In this document: one piece after another, positions 16,361-26,260 of the stretch
Layout: each line of letters begins with the position of its first letter
Numbering within the stretch: position 1 is the stretch's first letter
Source: Okeanomitos corallinicola TIOX110
GTDB lineage: Bacteria > Cyanobacteriota > Cyanobacteriia > Cyanobacteriales > Nostocaceae
NCBI RefSeq assembly: GCF_038050375.1
Contig: NZ_CP150886.1
Span: 2,893,318 to 2,957,317, forward strand
DNA: 64,000 nt
Direction: 5' to 3'
The notes under the pieces: model-generated
Told to the model about the DNA's origin: nothing
The model's input: only the letters and a program-made list of their open reading frames with translations
Database searches by the model: none
Program-made: the position numbers and the translations under genes

Positions 16361-18046
16361 GTGAAGATGTCTAATCTCTTGTGGAAATCTCTAATTGTTA
16401 GCCCAGCAGTGTTAGGGGCAACAATATTAGTATCTGGAACTGCTATTGCATCTCCAAGTGGCAGTGTTGAAGTAGCACCAGAAACAGATGTAGCGCAACA
16501 ACCTGTAATTCTGGCTCAGAAATTAGATCAAGTTCAACGCTACAGTAACGAAGGTAATACACAATCTCAGGTAACATCAGTTTCTCAATTTTCTGATGTT
16601 CAACCTACTGACTGGGCATTCCAGGCTTTACAGTCTTTGGTAGAAAGATATGGTTGTATTGCTGGTTATCCCAATGGTACATATCGCGGCAACCGGGCGT
16701 TAACCCGTTATGAATTTGCTGCTGGTTTAAATGCTTGTTTAGATAGAGTTAATGAATTGATCGCCACAGCTACCGCTGATATGGTGACGAAACAAGATTT
16801 AGCAACTCTGCAACGTTTACAAGAAGAATTTTCTGCTGAATTAGCAACCTTACGTGGTCGTGTAGATGCTTTAGAAGCACGTACCGCTGAGTTAGAAGCT
16901 AACCAGTTCTCTACCACCACCAAGTTACAAGGTGAAGCAATTTTTGCTGTTAGTGACTCTTTTAATGGTAATCCTGCTGGTAAGACTGTTTTCCAAGATC
17001 GTGTACGTTTGAACTTGCAAAGCAGTTTCACTGGTAGAGATATGTTAAATACCCGTTTAGCTGCGGGTAACACAGGTGGTTTTGGTACAGATGGTACTAG
17101 CCCCTCTGGAGAAACAACACAAACCTTTGATGTTGGTAGCACTGGAACAAACAATGTTGTTATTGACAAATTAACCTACGAATATCCTGTTGGACCTGCA
17201 CAGGTTTACATTGCTGCTACTGGTGGTCAACACAGTCATTATGCAGCTACCAATAACCCTTACTTCTTCGATAAGACCGATGGTGGTAATGGTTCTTTAA
17301 GTACCTTCAGTTCTGAAAACCCCATTTATCGAGTTGGTGGTGGTTCTGGTATTGCTCTGAATGTACCTTTTGGTCAAGGTGGCGGTATTCTCAAACCTAG
17401 TTCTGTGACTTTAGGTTATTTAGCTTCAGAAGCTAATGATCCTAATGCGGGTGCTGGTTTGTTTGATGGTAACTATGCTGCTTTAGGTCAGTTAAACTTC
17501 AATGTTGGTAATCGCATTGCTTTAGCTGCTACTTATGTACATGGCTATCATGGTTCAGGTAGTACCTTGTTTGACTCAGGTCTAGGTCTGACAAATAGAG
17601 GAGGAGCGCCTGTTGGTGTGGTTGGTACTAATGCGGCTAATGGTCTGAGTGCATCCGATGCATCTTCCAGTAACTCCTACGGTATTTCCGCAGCTTTCAG
17701 ACCCAGTGATAAACTTTCCATCAGTGGTTTCGTTTCTTACCATGATGTTACGGGCTTTGGAGCTAATGATGATTATGAAGCTTGGTCTTATGGAATGGGT
17801 GTAGCATTACCTGACTTTGGTAAGAAAGGTAACGTTTTAGGTGTCTTTGGTGGCGCTCAACCTTATTCCTTTAACAATGGTGCTGCTGGAAATGATATTC
17901 CTTACCAAGTAGAAGGTTTCTATAAGTATCAAGTTTCCGAAAACATCTCTGTTACTCCTGGTGTAATTTGGTTGCCCAATATTGGACAAAGCAGCAACAA
18001 TGAAGATGTATTTATCGGTACACTGAGAACTACTTTCAGCTTCTAA
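16361..18046 (+). CDS. SLH-domain OprB-family porin (iron-uptake porin type)
   Basis: A signal peptide (about residues 1-30, ending GTAIAS) precedes an SLH domain (DVQPTDWAFQALQSLVERYGC, about 79-130) that ties the protein to peptidoglycan. A coiled coil (LQRLQEEFSAELATLRGRVDALEARTAELE, split here for reading as residues about 145-185) and a C-terminal OprB beta-barrel ending in Phe follow. This is the common major outer-membrane porin of cyanobacteria; some family members help ferric iron pass. The start is GTG 16361 or ATG 16367, both after AGGAG at 16351. The upstream gap is over 700 bases, fitting a highly regulated gene. Confidence 0.93.
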   Translation: MKMSNLLWKSLIVSPAVLGATILVSGTAIASPSGSVEVAPETDVAQQPVILAQKLDQVQRYSNEGNTQSQVTSVSQFSDVQPTDWAFQALQSLVERYGCIAGYPNGTYRGNRALTRYEFAAGLNACLDRVNELIATATADMVTKQDLATLQRLQEEFSAELATLRGRVDALEARTAELEANQFSTTTKLQGEAIFAVSDSFNGNPAGKTVFQDRVRLNLQSSFTGRDMLNTRLAAGNTGGFGTDGTSPSGETTQTFDVGSTGTNNVVIDKLTYEYPVGPAQVYIAATGGQHSHYAATNNPYFFDKTDGGNGSLSTFSSENPIYRVGGGSGIALNVPFGQGGGILKPSSVTLGYLASEANDPNAGAGLFDGNYAALGQLNFNVGNRIALAATYVHGYHGSGSTLFDSGLGLTNRGGAPVGVVGTNAANGLSASDASSSNSYGISAAFRPSDKLSISGFVSYHDVTGFGANDDYEAWSYGMGVALPDFGKKGNVLGVFGGAQPYSFNNGAAGNDIPYQVEGFYKYQVSENISVTPGVIWLPNIGQSSNNEDVFIGTLRTTFSF

Positions 18047-18094
18047 GTCAGAAAGTTGAAGTCAGAAAGTTACAGCTTATTTCATTTGGGTGAG

Positions 18095-18130
18095 GTATAT
18101 AAGGGCGGGCAAGATGCCCACCCCACAAGA
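18095..18130. repeat. Dispersed repeat (gggcgggcaagatgcccaccc)
   Basis: The palindrome-like gggcgggcaagatgcccacc is a common dispersed motif in cyanobacterial intergenic DNA. A relative (gcgggcatcttgcccgc) is at 62958-62974. Confidence 0.45.
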
Positions 18131-18212
18131 ATTTGATAGTTTTTGTACCTCATGTATCTGTAAACTGCTGTCAGAATTTAGTTAAAACTTGAGAGTTTAA
18201 ACATTTATTTGT

Positions 18213-18236
18213 ACCCGCTTTGTGGCGGGTTTTTTG
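18213..18236 (+). terminator. Porin terminator
   Basis: ACCCGC/GCGGGT stem with a 6-base loop and a run of six T residues, in the 317-base gap after the porin gene. Confidence 0.85.
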
Positions 18237-18363
18237 TTGCTGATTAAATAAAAGTACAAACCCCACTGGAGAACCGGAGTATACTATAAATATGAACAAT
18301 TTTGATAATTTATCATTTTTCTTTCATCCTTACTCTTGATCCTTTATTCTTAAATAGCAGCCT

Positions 18364-18801
18364 GTGGAATTATCTTGTAAATCTGAATACGCAATTTTGG
18401 CGTTGTTAGAAATGGCAACTCATTATGAAAATGGCGAACCGATGCAAATTCGGCAAATTGCTACTCAACAAAATATCCCTGATCGTTATTTGGAGCAGTT
18501 ATTGGCTACTTTAAGACGGGGGGGTATTGTGAAAAGTCAACGAGGTTCAAAAGGTGGCTATTTGTTAGCGCGAGAACCTTGGAAAATTAGTGTTTTTGAT
18601 ATTTTGGAATGTTTAGAAGGGTTAGATGTTAAAGCTGGTGAAGAAGACAGTAACCCTAAAAGTGTAGATAGTTCGATTATAGAAGAAATTTGGCAAGAAG
18701 CTGGTCAGGCGGCAAATTCAGTTTTACAAAAATATTCCCTTCAGGATCTCTCTGAACAGCGAGATTTACGAAGACAGTTAGATATCATGTACTACATTTA
18801 A
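18364..18801 (+). CDS. Rrf2-family transcriptional regulator (CymR-like)
   Basis: A 145-residue winged-helix protein with the Rrf2 pattern SCKSEYAILALLEMA, IPDRYLEQLLATLRRGGIVKSQRG and GGYLLAR. It lacks the three-Cys cluster of IscR/NsrR (only Cys5 and one Cys near 90), so it probably holds no Fe-S cluster and resembles CymR. The start is GTG at 18364. The cysK gene follows after 17 bases. CymR forms a complex with CysK in Firmicutes, so control of cysteine synthesis is a reasonable inference. Confidence 0.9.
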   Translation: MELSCKSEYAILALLEMATHYENGEPMQIRQIATQQNIPDRYLEQLLATLRRGGIVKSQRGSKGGYLLAREPWKISVFDILECLEGLDVKAGEEDSNPKSVDSSIIEEIWQEAGQAANSVLQKYSLQDLSEQRDLRRQLDIMYYI

Positions 18802-18818
18802 AGGAATCATAATTTATC

Positions 18819-19754
18819 ATGCGGATTGCTAAAAATATTACACAATTAATTGGCCGGACTCCTTTGGTGGAGTTAAACCGTATTCCTCAAGAGGAGGGGT
18901 GTGTTGCACAAATTGTGGTGAAGTTGGAAAGTATGAACCCTTCAGCATCGGTAAAAGACCGCATTGGGGTAAGTATGATTAATGATGCGGAAGCTGAGGG
19001 TTTAATTACTCCTAGTAAGACGGTGTTGGTTGAACCAACATCAGGAAATACGGGTATTGCGTTGGCTATGACTGCGGCGGCTAAGGGGTATAAGTTAATT
19101 TTGACAATGCCAGAAACCATGAGTTCGGAACGCAGGGCGATGTTGCGGGCTTATGGGGCAGAGTTAGAATTGACACCGGGTATTGAAGGGATGAGTGGGG
19201 CAATTCGCAAGGCGCAGGAAATTGTGGAAACTACACCCCATGCTTATATGTTGCAACAGTTCCGGAATCCTGCTAATGCTAAAATACATAGAGAAACTAC
19301 AGCTTTGGAAATCTGGGAAGATACGGATGGCTTGGTAGATATGATTGTGGCGGGTGTGGGTACTGGTGGTACTATTACTGGTGTAGCGGAAGTATTAAAA
19401 GCTAAAAAACAGGGTTTTCAGGCGATCGCTGTTGAACCAGCTAACAGTCCAATTTTATCTGGTGGTAAACCAGGTCCCCATAAAATTCAGGGTATTGGTG
19501 CTGGTTTTATTCCCCAAGTTTTGAATGTAAAATTGATTGATGAAGTAATTGCTGTTACTGATGAAGAGGCGATCGCCTATGGTCGGAGATTAGCAAGAGA
19601 AGAAGGTTTACTATCGGGAATATCTAGTGGTGCGGCTTTATGCGCTGCTATTCGTGTTGCTCAACGTTCTGAAAACCAAGGACGCTTGATAGTAGTAATT
19701 CAACCTAGTTTTGGTGAAAGATATCTAAGTACACCATTATTTCAAGACCTATAG
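18819..19754 (+). CDS. cysK: Cysteine synthase A (O-acetylserine sulfhydrylase)
   Basis: The enzyme makes cysteine from O-acetylserine and sulfide with PLP. The PLP lysine is in [11 protein letters not shown] (about residues 37-47), the substrate loop is TSGNTG (about 70-75), and the phosphate-binding loop is GTGGTITG. The length of 311 residues is normal. It is co-directional with the Rrf2 gene 17 bases upstream, very likely one operon. Confidence 0.96.
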   Translation: MRIAKNITQLIGRTPLVELNRIPQEEGCVAQIVVKLESMNPSASVKDRIGVSMINDAEAEGLITPSKTVLVEPTSGNTGIALAMTAAAKGYKLILTMPETMSSERRAMLRAYGAELELTPGIEGMSGAIRKAQEIVETTPHAYMLQQFRNPANAKIHRETTALEIWEDTDGLVDMIVAGVGTGGTITGVAEVLKAKKQGFQAIAVEPANSPILSGGKPGPHKIQGIGAGFIPQVLNVKLIDEVIAVTDEEAIAYGRRLAREEGLLSGISSGAALCAAIRVAQRSENQGRLIVVIQPSFGERYLSTPLFQDL

Positions 19755-19795
19755 AACCCATTTGGAATCTATCTAACCAGTTGCTAATTTTTTGT

Positions 19796-20230
19796 TTACC
19801 CCAAACGAGGACGAATCCCATAATTCCTATACCGCAAATAATCCCGTAAAATCCGATCATGGTCAAAGCATAAATTCATCGGAATACACCAAGGTTCAAA
19901 AATACCCACACCCTTAGCATCATCACCCGCCACAGGTTCACCGGTTGCAGTAGCCAAAAACACAATACTAATCGTGTGCTGGCGGGGATCACGACTGGGA
20001 TCAGAATAAACCAGAAACTGCTCTATTAACTCTATTTGTAGCCCGATTTCTTCCTCAGCTTCCCGTCTTGCTGCTACTTCCAGCGGTTCACCATAATCTA
20101 CAAAACCGCCGGGAATAGCCCATCCTAAAGGTTCATTGTGTCGTTCAATTAGAATGATCGGACGGTGAGGTTTATCAATTAATTCAATAATAATATCAAC
20201 AGTAGGTACAGGATTTCTATAAGCCATCAT
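19796..20230 (-). CDS. Nudix hydrolase
   Basis: A 144-residue protein with a complete Nudix box, [20 protein letters not shown] followed by EIGL (about residues 41-64), which binds the divalent metal for diphosphate hydrolysis. The substrate is not clear from sequence; the ADP-ribose/NADH subgroup is possible. It converges with cysK and is divergent from malQ. Confidence 0.9.
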   Translation of the reverse strand: MMAYRNPVPTVDIIIELIDKPHRPIILIERHNEPLGWAIPGGFVDYGEPLEVAARREAEEEIGLQIELIEQFLVYSDPSRDPRQHTISIVFLATATGEPVAGDDAKGVGIFEPWCIPMNLCFDHDRILRDYLRYRNYGIRPRLG

Positions 20231-20434
20231 TGTTAATTAGGTAAGGATCTAAGTCTGAGTATGACTGAGTTCTTGTAATTAATCTTCTCATTTCTTTACC
20301 ATATTTCCTATTTCTTCATGAATACCAAATATCAAGCCTGAGTATGTCATGATAAATGCGATGTCTGTCTTTTAAATGATCGCCTTTTGTAATACGGTGC
20401 GCGTAATTGTTTTCTTTTATATTTTAGGTTAATT

Positions 20435-21943
20435 ATGCCTTTTCCTAGATCAAGCGGAATTTTACTCCATCCTAGTTCCTTCCCCAGTCGTTTCGGAATT
20501 GGGGATTTAGGTTTACAAGCCTATAAGTTTATTGATTTTCTCAAAAATAGCTACCAGCAATATTGGCAAGTTTTACCTCTTGGGCCCACTGGTTATGGTA
20601 ATTCTCCCTATATGTGCTACTCTGCAATGGCAGGAAATCACCTGTTAATTAGTCCAGAAAAATTGGTTGATGAAGGTTATTTAGTAGAAACTGATTTTGC
20701 AAACTTGCCAGTATTTTCCACTGATAAAGTGGATTTTGAGCAAGTTATCCCCATCAAAATTAATCTCCTCAAACAAGCCTGCGAAAAGTTTAAAACCGAT
20801 GCCACAGCTATTCAAAGAGAAGCATTTCACACCTTTTGTAATACGAGAGGCTACTGGTTAAATAATTATGCTTTATTTATGGCACTCAAAGATGCCAATA
20901 ATGGAGCAAGTTGGTACAAGTGGGAAAAAGAATTAACTCAAAGAGAACCAACAGCATTAGCTAAAGTTGAACGGGAATTAGCCCCAGAAATATTTTATTA
21001 CAAGTTCATTCAATATGAATTTTTCCGTCAGTGGTCACAACTAAAAAATTACGCTAATCAAAATGGTGTAGATATTATTGGTGATATCCCCATTTATGTC
21101 TCCCATGACAGCGCTGATGTGTGGGCAAATCCGGAAATTTTTGCCTTAGATGAAGAAACAGGAGAAGTGGCTTTAATGGCAGGAGTACCACCCGATTATT
21201 TTAGCGCTACAGGTCAATTATGGGGCAACCCGGTTTACAACTGGGAAGCTTTGCAGAAACAAGATTTTCAATGGTGGGTACAACGGTTTGAAGCCATGCT
21301 GGATTATGTAGATATAATTCGCATTGACCACTTCCGGGGATTTGAAGGTTATTGGGCTGTACCTCAAGGTGAAGAAACTGCTATTAATGGGGAATGGATT
21401 AAAGCCCCAGGAGTAGAATTTTTTGAAGTTATTAAACAAAAATTGGGGAAATTACCAATATTAGCGGAAGATTTGGGAATTATTACCCCCGAAGTAGAAG
21501 CATTGCGAGATCAGTTTGAATTTCCAGGGATGAAGGTATTACATTTTGCCTTTGGTTCTGATCCTGGTAATCCGTTTTTACCTTTTAATTATCCACGTAA
21601 TGCAGTAGTTTATACTGGTACTCACGATAATGATACGACTGTAGGCTGGTTTAATACTACGAATGATTACGAAAAGCAAAATTTGTTGTTATATTTGGGA
21701 TCTATCAGTCCTGATGGCATAAACTGGAATCTCATTCGTTTAGCTCTCAGTTCCATTGCCAATCAGGCAATTATTCCTTTGCAAGATGTTTTAGGATTGG
21801 GAAATGAAGCCAGAATGAACTATCCGAGTACGGCTGAGGGTAATTGGGAATGGCGTTATCGGGACGGTGTTTTAAGTGAAGAATTGGGCGATCGCCTAAA
21901 AAATCTTACCCAACTTTACGGACGCGCTCCTATTAATTCCTGA
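20435..21943 (+). CDS. malQ: 4-alpha-glucanotransferase (amylomaltase, GH77)
   Basis: The enzyme moves alpha-1,4-glucan segments between chains during glycogen breakdown. The 502-residue protein begins with the GH77 motif RSSGILLHPSS and contains the nucleophile region IIRIDHFRGFE, the acid LAEDLG and the transition-state Asp in THDNDT. Length is normal for the short bacterial type. It stands alone. Confidence 0.96.
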   Translation: MPFPRSSGILLHPSSFPSRFGIGDLGLQAYKFIDFLKNSYQQYWQVLPLGPTGYGNSPYMCYSAMAGNHLLISPEKLVDEGYLVETDFANLPVFSTDKVDFEQVIPIKINLLKQACEKFKTDATAIQREAFHTFCNTRGYWLNNYALFMALKDANNGASWYKWEKELTQREPTALAKVERELAPEIFYYKFIQYEFFRQWSQLKNYANQNGVDIIGDIPIYVSHDSADVWANPEIFALDEETGEVALMAGVPPDYFSATGQLWGNPVYNWEALQKQDFQWWVQRFEAMLDYVDIIRIDHFRGFEGYWAVPQGEETAINGEWIKAPGVEFFEVIKQKLGKLPILAEDLGIITPEVEALRDQFEFPGMKVLHFAFGSDPGNPFLPFNYPRNAVVYTGTHDNDTTVGWFNTTNDYEKQNLLLYLGSISPDGINWNLIRLALSSIANQAIIPLQDVLGLGNEARMNYPSTAEGNWEWRYRDGVLSEELGDRLKNLTQLYGRAPINS

Positions 21944-21953
21944 TTAATAGTTG

Positions 21954-21996
21954 ATGAGTACGTAGTATTAAACAACAGATTTTACGCCGTACTCAT
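21954..21996. repeat. Inverted repeat after malQ
   Basis: A nine-base pair of arms ATGAGTACG/CGTACTCAT with a 25-base loop lies 10 bases after the malQ stop. There is no T run, so it is a weak terminator at best. The rest of the 314-base gap to 22257 shows a palindromic ggtttac...gtaac patch but no gene. Confidence 0.4.
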
Positions 21997-22257
21997 AACC
22001 TACTGCTGAGGTAAAAACTGGTTTAACTAGGTTTACTAAAAAGTCTCTTCTTGAAGGGGTAGGAGAATGGTTTACACCACGCTTCGCTATCAGCAAACCG
22101 TAACTAAATCACCAGACTGCGTGCAACATGACTAGATTGAGTGATGTTAAATCAGCTATGTTTTTTCATAGCAGAAATTTTTCTGATACGCATTTTGCGG
22201 TTCAGTGGTAAATTCTTTATTCATTTCAAAATTAACATCTAAGTAAGTGATCAAGTT

Positions 22258-23058
22258 TTAAGATTTGACTTTATTCGCAATCCTAATTTCTCCTGATTTT
22301 CCTTGTTCTCCCATTTGCTTGGGTTGTTCTTGATTAATACTCATTAACACACTACCAGCATTATCAGTGATGACTGTCAATTCTTCCTTAGCTTTCCAGT
22401 TACGATGCGATCCTTTTGGTAAAACTCCTTCAAACTTTGTTTGACCATCAGTAATCACACGAATCCAAGATGATGATTTGAAAGTGACATCAATTTCTAC
22501 CGTTTTAAATGAGGAAGTATTAATCTCCGTTTTTATTTTCTCTAAATCTGCTGCTTGGAGATTCTGAGATGTGAAGTCCGAATTTGTTTGTACCTTGAGT
22601 TGATTTTGGCTGTTATTTGCTTGCAGTGCAGTTTGGTTTAACAACTGGGATAAACCATTGACAGAGCAGAAAATTACAAAAATGTATAACAAATACAGAT
22701 GTATGGGACGTAGTTGCAAAAATGGTTCAGACACTTTATGACTCGGTAGACTCACCTTGTGAAAACCTACAGGAAAATCACTAGCAAAATCTATTCCCCT
22801 GAGTCCCAATGCGTCAGCAAATTGCCTGATCAAACCCTGGGTATAAATTGGTTCTGGTAAATCTTGTATATCACCTACCTCTATAGCGTTCAATAATCTA
22901 CTGGGAATCCTTGTAATTGCTACAATTTCATCTAGTGATAAACCTTTTTTTTGCCGTAATTCTGCCAGTTTAGCCCCTAATTGTGTTAATTTTGCTGATT
23001 GTTGTTCCTCTATTGACGGTTTATTGAGCTTTTCTGCATTGTTTCTGAGCCATTTCAT
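22258..23058 (-). CDS. RodZ-like membrane protein with HTH and DUF4115
   Basis: The N-terminal Xre-type helix-turn-helix (LGAKLAELRQKKGLSLDEIV, about residues 28-95) is followed by one membrane helix (about 118-137) and a periplasmic DUF4115 beta domain (SSWIRVITDGQTKFEGVL). This is the layout of RodZ, which links MreB to the cell-wall machinery. The 266-residue form is usual in cyanobacteria. It lies 27 bases after the pseudouridine synthase gene on the same strand. Confidence 0.88.
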   Translation of the reverse strand: MKWLRNNAEKLNKPSIEEQQSAKLTQLGAKLAELRQKKGLSLDEIVAITRIPSRLLNAIEVGDIQDLPEPIYTQGLIRQFADALGLRGIDFASDFPVGFHKVSLPSHKVSEPFLQLRPIHLYLLYIFVIFCSVNGLSQLLNQTALQANNSQNQLKVQTNSDFTSQNLQAADLEKIKTEINTSSFKTVEIDVTFKSSSWIRVITDGQTKFEGVLPKGSHRNWKAKEELTVITDNAGSVLMSINQEQPKQMGEQGKSGEIRIANKVKS

Positions 23059-23085
23059 GATTTTTATTGCACTCCTTAGTTTAGT

Positions 23086-23886
23086 TTAATCATTAATAGA
23101 TATCCGCTTTATCTGGTTTTTTAAAAAAATAATCTCTTCTGGAGTGAGATGACGATATTCACCTACACCCAGTGAAAATCTGGTTTTTGGTGTTTGTAAT
23201 TCAATCGAACCGATCGCAATACGATGGAGTTGGTATACAGGATATCCTAACTGTTCAGCTACACGACGAATTTGCCTATTCCTCCCCTCTTGTAGAATAA
23301 TTTCTAATTTACTATGGGTTGCCAATTCTTCAATTAAACGTACTTTTGCAGGTCTTGTTTGTCTACCTGCGAGTAAAACACCTTTACGCCACATCTTCAG
23401 AATTTTTTCTGGGGGATGTCCTTTAACCACAACATGATATGTCTTAGAAATATTATGTCTAGGATGAGTGAGGGCAAATGTCAAGTCCCCATCGTTTGTG
23501 AGTATTAATGCACCCGTAGACTCTGCGTCTAAGCGTCCAACTGGGTGAATACCTGAACCATTCTGTAATTGTGGTGGTAGTAGATTTAAAACAGTCGTCC
23601 TTCCTTGGGGATCATAACAGGTAGAAACTACTCCGGCTGGCTTGTGTAGTAAGAGATAAATCAAAGAGGGTCGCTGTTCGGCACAAATAGGTTTACCATC
23701 AACATAGATAGTATCTGTTTGGGGATCAACTTTTTGACCTAAATGTGCCAGAGTTCCGTTTATTTGTACCCTAGACTGCTTAATCATTTCCTCAGCTTCA
23801 CGCCGAGAAGCAATACCCCATTGAGAAATTATTTTTTGTATCCGTGCCTCCATGCCAAAATTTCTTCTTCCTTTATTAGTTGTCAA
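23086..23886 (-). CDS. rRNA pseudouridine synthase, RsuA/RluB/RluE family
   Basis: An N-terminal S4 RNA-binding domain (RIQKIISQWGIASRREAEEM) precedes the catalytic domain with GRLDAESTGALILTNDG, whose Asp attacks uridine. The YPVYQLHRIAIG and EGRNRQIRR motifs are typical. The likely start is the ATG for MEARIQK at 23853, because the 11 codons upstream do not match the family. It probably modifies 23S or 16S rRNA; the exact site cannot be told. Confidence 0.92.
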   Translation of the reverse strand: MTTNKGRRNFGMEARIQKIISQWGIASRREAEEMIKQSRVQINGTLAHLGQKVDPQTDTIYVDGKPICAEQRPSLIYLLLHKPAGVVSTCYDPQGRTTVLNLLPPQLQNGSGIHPVGRLDAESTGALILTNDGDLTFALTHPRHNISKTYHVVVKGHPPEKILKMWRKGVLLAGRQTRPAKVRLIEELATHSKLEIILQEGRNRQIRRVAEQLGYPVYQLHRIAIGSIELQTPKTRFSLGVGEYRHLTPEEIIFLKNQIKRISIND

Positions 23887-24035
23887 CTGATATGATTGGG
23901 GATTATTAGATTTAATACCAAAAATTTAATCATCTCATTTACTGGTCATTTTCCAGTTAATAGTTATCACTATTAAGTTTAATAAAAGTTTAAGAACATT
24001 GATTTTTGGGCAAACATAGCCATTAATTTTGTTAG

Positions 24036-24749
24036 ATGACAGATCCAGACACCTCAACAGCAAATAACAAAAGAGTACGATTAGTGACTAAAACTCTCAC
24101 CGCTGCAATTAAGCTATGGCTGAGAACACAGTTGGATCAAATATCTCAGATGGAAATTGAGATTGGGGCAAGCGATCGCCAACTTCTTGCCGGCAATATT
24201 CCTGTAGTATCTATTTTGGCAAAAAATGCCGTTTATCAAGGTATTCATGTTACCAGTGTTGAACTGACAGCTAAAAATATACAAATAAATATCGGAGCAA
24301 TACTTAAAGGTAAAAGCCTAAGATTATTGGAAATAGTACCTATAGTTGGTGAGTTGATAGTAGAAGAACAGGATCTGAATAATTCCCTATCATCAGAACT
24401 ATTATCAACAGCTTTAAATGATCTACTATTTAAACTCTTACCAGAAATCAACGAAAACTACCAGCCTACTGCCTGGAAAAAAATTACCATTGAAAATCAA
24501 TTGTTAACTCTTTTTGCCATCTTACCATCTGAAGGCAAAAATACACATCTGGAGATAGAAGCTGGTTTGGAACTTATTAACACTCAGGAAATACAACTAG
24601 CACCAATTACAATTAAACGCAATCAAGTAATTATCTTAGAAAATAACTCTGGATACAACATAGACCTGGGAGCAGATGTTGCCCTTCAAGAAATAACCTT
24701 AAATTCTCAACAATTATTATGTAGTGGGCGAGTCAATGTAAATCCATAA
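24036..24749 (+). CDS. DUF2993 (LmeA-like) protein
   Basis: A 237-residue beta-rich protein of the DUF2993 family, with the patterns LRTQLDQISQMEIEIGASDRQ, VYQGIHVTSVELTAKNI and a C-terminal beta stretch. LmeA of mycobacteria acts in cell-envelope lipomannan maturation, but no role is known in cyanobacteria. There is no signal peptide. It converges with the psbDC operon. Confidence 0.82.
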   Translation: MTDPDTSTANNKRVRLVTKTLTAAIKLWLRTQLDQISQMEIEIGASDRQLLAGNIPVVSILAKNAVYQGIHVTSVELTAKNIQINIGAILKGKSLRLLEIVPIVGELIVEEQDLNNSLSSELLSTALNDLLFKLLPEINENYQPTAWKKITIENQLLTLFAILPSEGKNTHLEIEAGLELINTQEIQLAPITIKRNQVIILENNSGYNIDLGADVALQEITLNSQQLLCSGRVNVNP

Positions 24750-24799
24750 CTAGAAAGATAATAAGTAATTTTTTGCTGTTAAAAGTTTAAAAATTAAAC

Positions 24800-24828
24800 A
24801 AAAAAAAGCCCTTGCAACATTGCAAGGA
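24800..24828 (-). terminator. psbDC operon terminator
   Basis: On the minus strand CCTTGCAA/TTGCAAGG with a two-base loop is followed by GC and a run of T residues, 47 bases after the psbC stop. Confidence 0.88.
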
Positions 24829-24874
24829 CTTAAAAATATTAATTGGTTGTCAGTGATAAAAAGACTAGCAACAC

Positions 24875-26260
24875 CTAGTCAAGATCATTCATGGACATAA
24901 CTGGTTCGTTCTCACGATCCAAACCTCTTTCAAAACCACCAGCAGCAGCACGAGCGCGTCCTGCGTGCCACAGGTGGCCGATGAGGAAGAAGAAACCTAA
25001 TACAAAGTGAGAAGTAGCCAACCATGCACGAGGAGATACATAGTTGAAAGAGTTGATTTCGGTAGCCACACCACCTACAGAGTTCAAAGAACCCAGAGGA
25101 GCGTGAGTCATGTACTCAGCAGCGCGGCGAGCTTGCCAAGGCTGAATATCATTCTTAACTTTTTCTAAGTCAAGACCATTAGGACCACGGAGAGGCTCTA
25201 ACCAAGGGCCACGGAAATCCCAGAAACGCATGGTTTCACCACCGAAGATGATTTCACCAGTCGGAGAGCGCATCAAGTATTTACCAAGACCTGTAGGACC
25301 TTGAGCAGAACCAACGTTAGCACCTAAGCGTTGGTCACGGATTAAGAATGTCAAAGCTTGTGCTTGAGAAGCTTCTGGACCAGTAGGACCAAAGAACTCA
25401 CTGGGGTATGCAGTGTTGTTGTACCAAACCATGACGGAAGCAATGAAGCCCATCAAGGAAAGAGCGCCCAAACTGTAGGATAGGTAAGCTTCACCAGACC
25501 AGATGAACGCGCGACGCGCCCATGCAAAAGGCTTAGTGAAAATGTGCCAAATACCACCAGCAATACAAATGAAAGCGATCCAGATGTGACCACCTATCAA
25601 GTCTTCCATGTTGTCAACACTGATGATCCAACCTTCGCCACCGAAGGGAGCTTTGGTGAGATATCCAAAGATAACAGCAGGGTTCAAAGTGGGGTTAGTA
25701 ATCACACGAACATCACCACCACCAGGTGCCCAGGTGTCATATACACCACCGAAGAACATAGCCTTCAGAACCAACAGCAACGCACCACAACCCAAAATGA
25801 TCAGGTGGAAACCGATGATGTTGGTCATTTTGTTCTTGTCTTTCCAGTCATAACCGAAGAAAGAAGAGTATTCTTCTAAGGTTTCTGGACCACGTACAGC
25901 GTGGTAGATACCACCAAAACCAAGAACAGCGGAGGAAATTAAGTGTAATACACCTGCTACGAAGTAGGGGAAGGTGTCAATAACTTCACCACCTACACCA
26001 ACGCCCCAACCTAATGTGGCGATGTGAGGGAGAAGAATTAAGCCTTGCTCATACATAGGCTTTTCTGGGATGAAGTGAGCAACTTCAAATAAAGTCATTG
26101 CTCCTGCCCAGAATACGATCAAACCAGCGTGAGCAACGTGAGCGCCCAGCAGTTTACCAGACAAGTTGATTAAACGAGCGTTACCTGACCACCAAGCAAA
26201 ACCGCTTGATTCTTGGTCACGGCCGCTACCGACAAGGGATCTATTAGAGAGCGTTACCAC
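24875..26260 (-). CDS. psbC: Photosystem II CP43 antenna protein
   Basis: CP43 binds chlorophyll and a Mn-cluster ligand. The 461-residue form starts at a GTG (26260) inside the end of psbD and overlaps it by 17 bases. A strong AGAGGAGGT ribosome site ends 8 bases before it. Six membrane helices and the large lumenal loop are intact ([17 protein letters not shown]). The open frame runs upstream to 26326 and even encodes a [10 protein letters not shown] stretch like plastid CP43, but the internal GTG is the accepted cyanobacterial start. Confidence 0.97.
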   Translation of the reverse strand: MVTLSNRSLVGSGRDQESSGFAWWSGNARLINLSGKLLGAHVAHAGLIVFWAGAMTLFEVAHFIPEKPMYEQGLILLPHIATLGWGVGVGGEVIDTFPYFVAGVLHLISSAVLGFGGIYHAVRGPETLEEYSSFFGYDWKDKNKMTNIIGFHLIILGCGALLLVLKAMFFGGVYDTWAPGGGDVRVITNPTLNPAVIFGYLTKAPFGGEGWIISVDNMEDLIGGHIWIAFICIAGGIWHIFTKPFAWARRAFIWSGEAYLSYSLGALSLMGFIASVMVWYNNTAYPSEFFGPTGPEASQAQALTFLIRDQRLGANVGSAQGPTGLGKYLMRSPTGEIIFGGETMRFWDFRGPWLEPLRGPNGLDLEKVKNDIQPWQARRAAEYMTHAPLGSLNSVGGVATEINSFNYVSPRAWLATSHFVLGFFFLIGHLWHAGRARAAAGGFERGLDRENEPVMSMNDLD

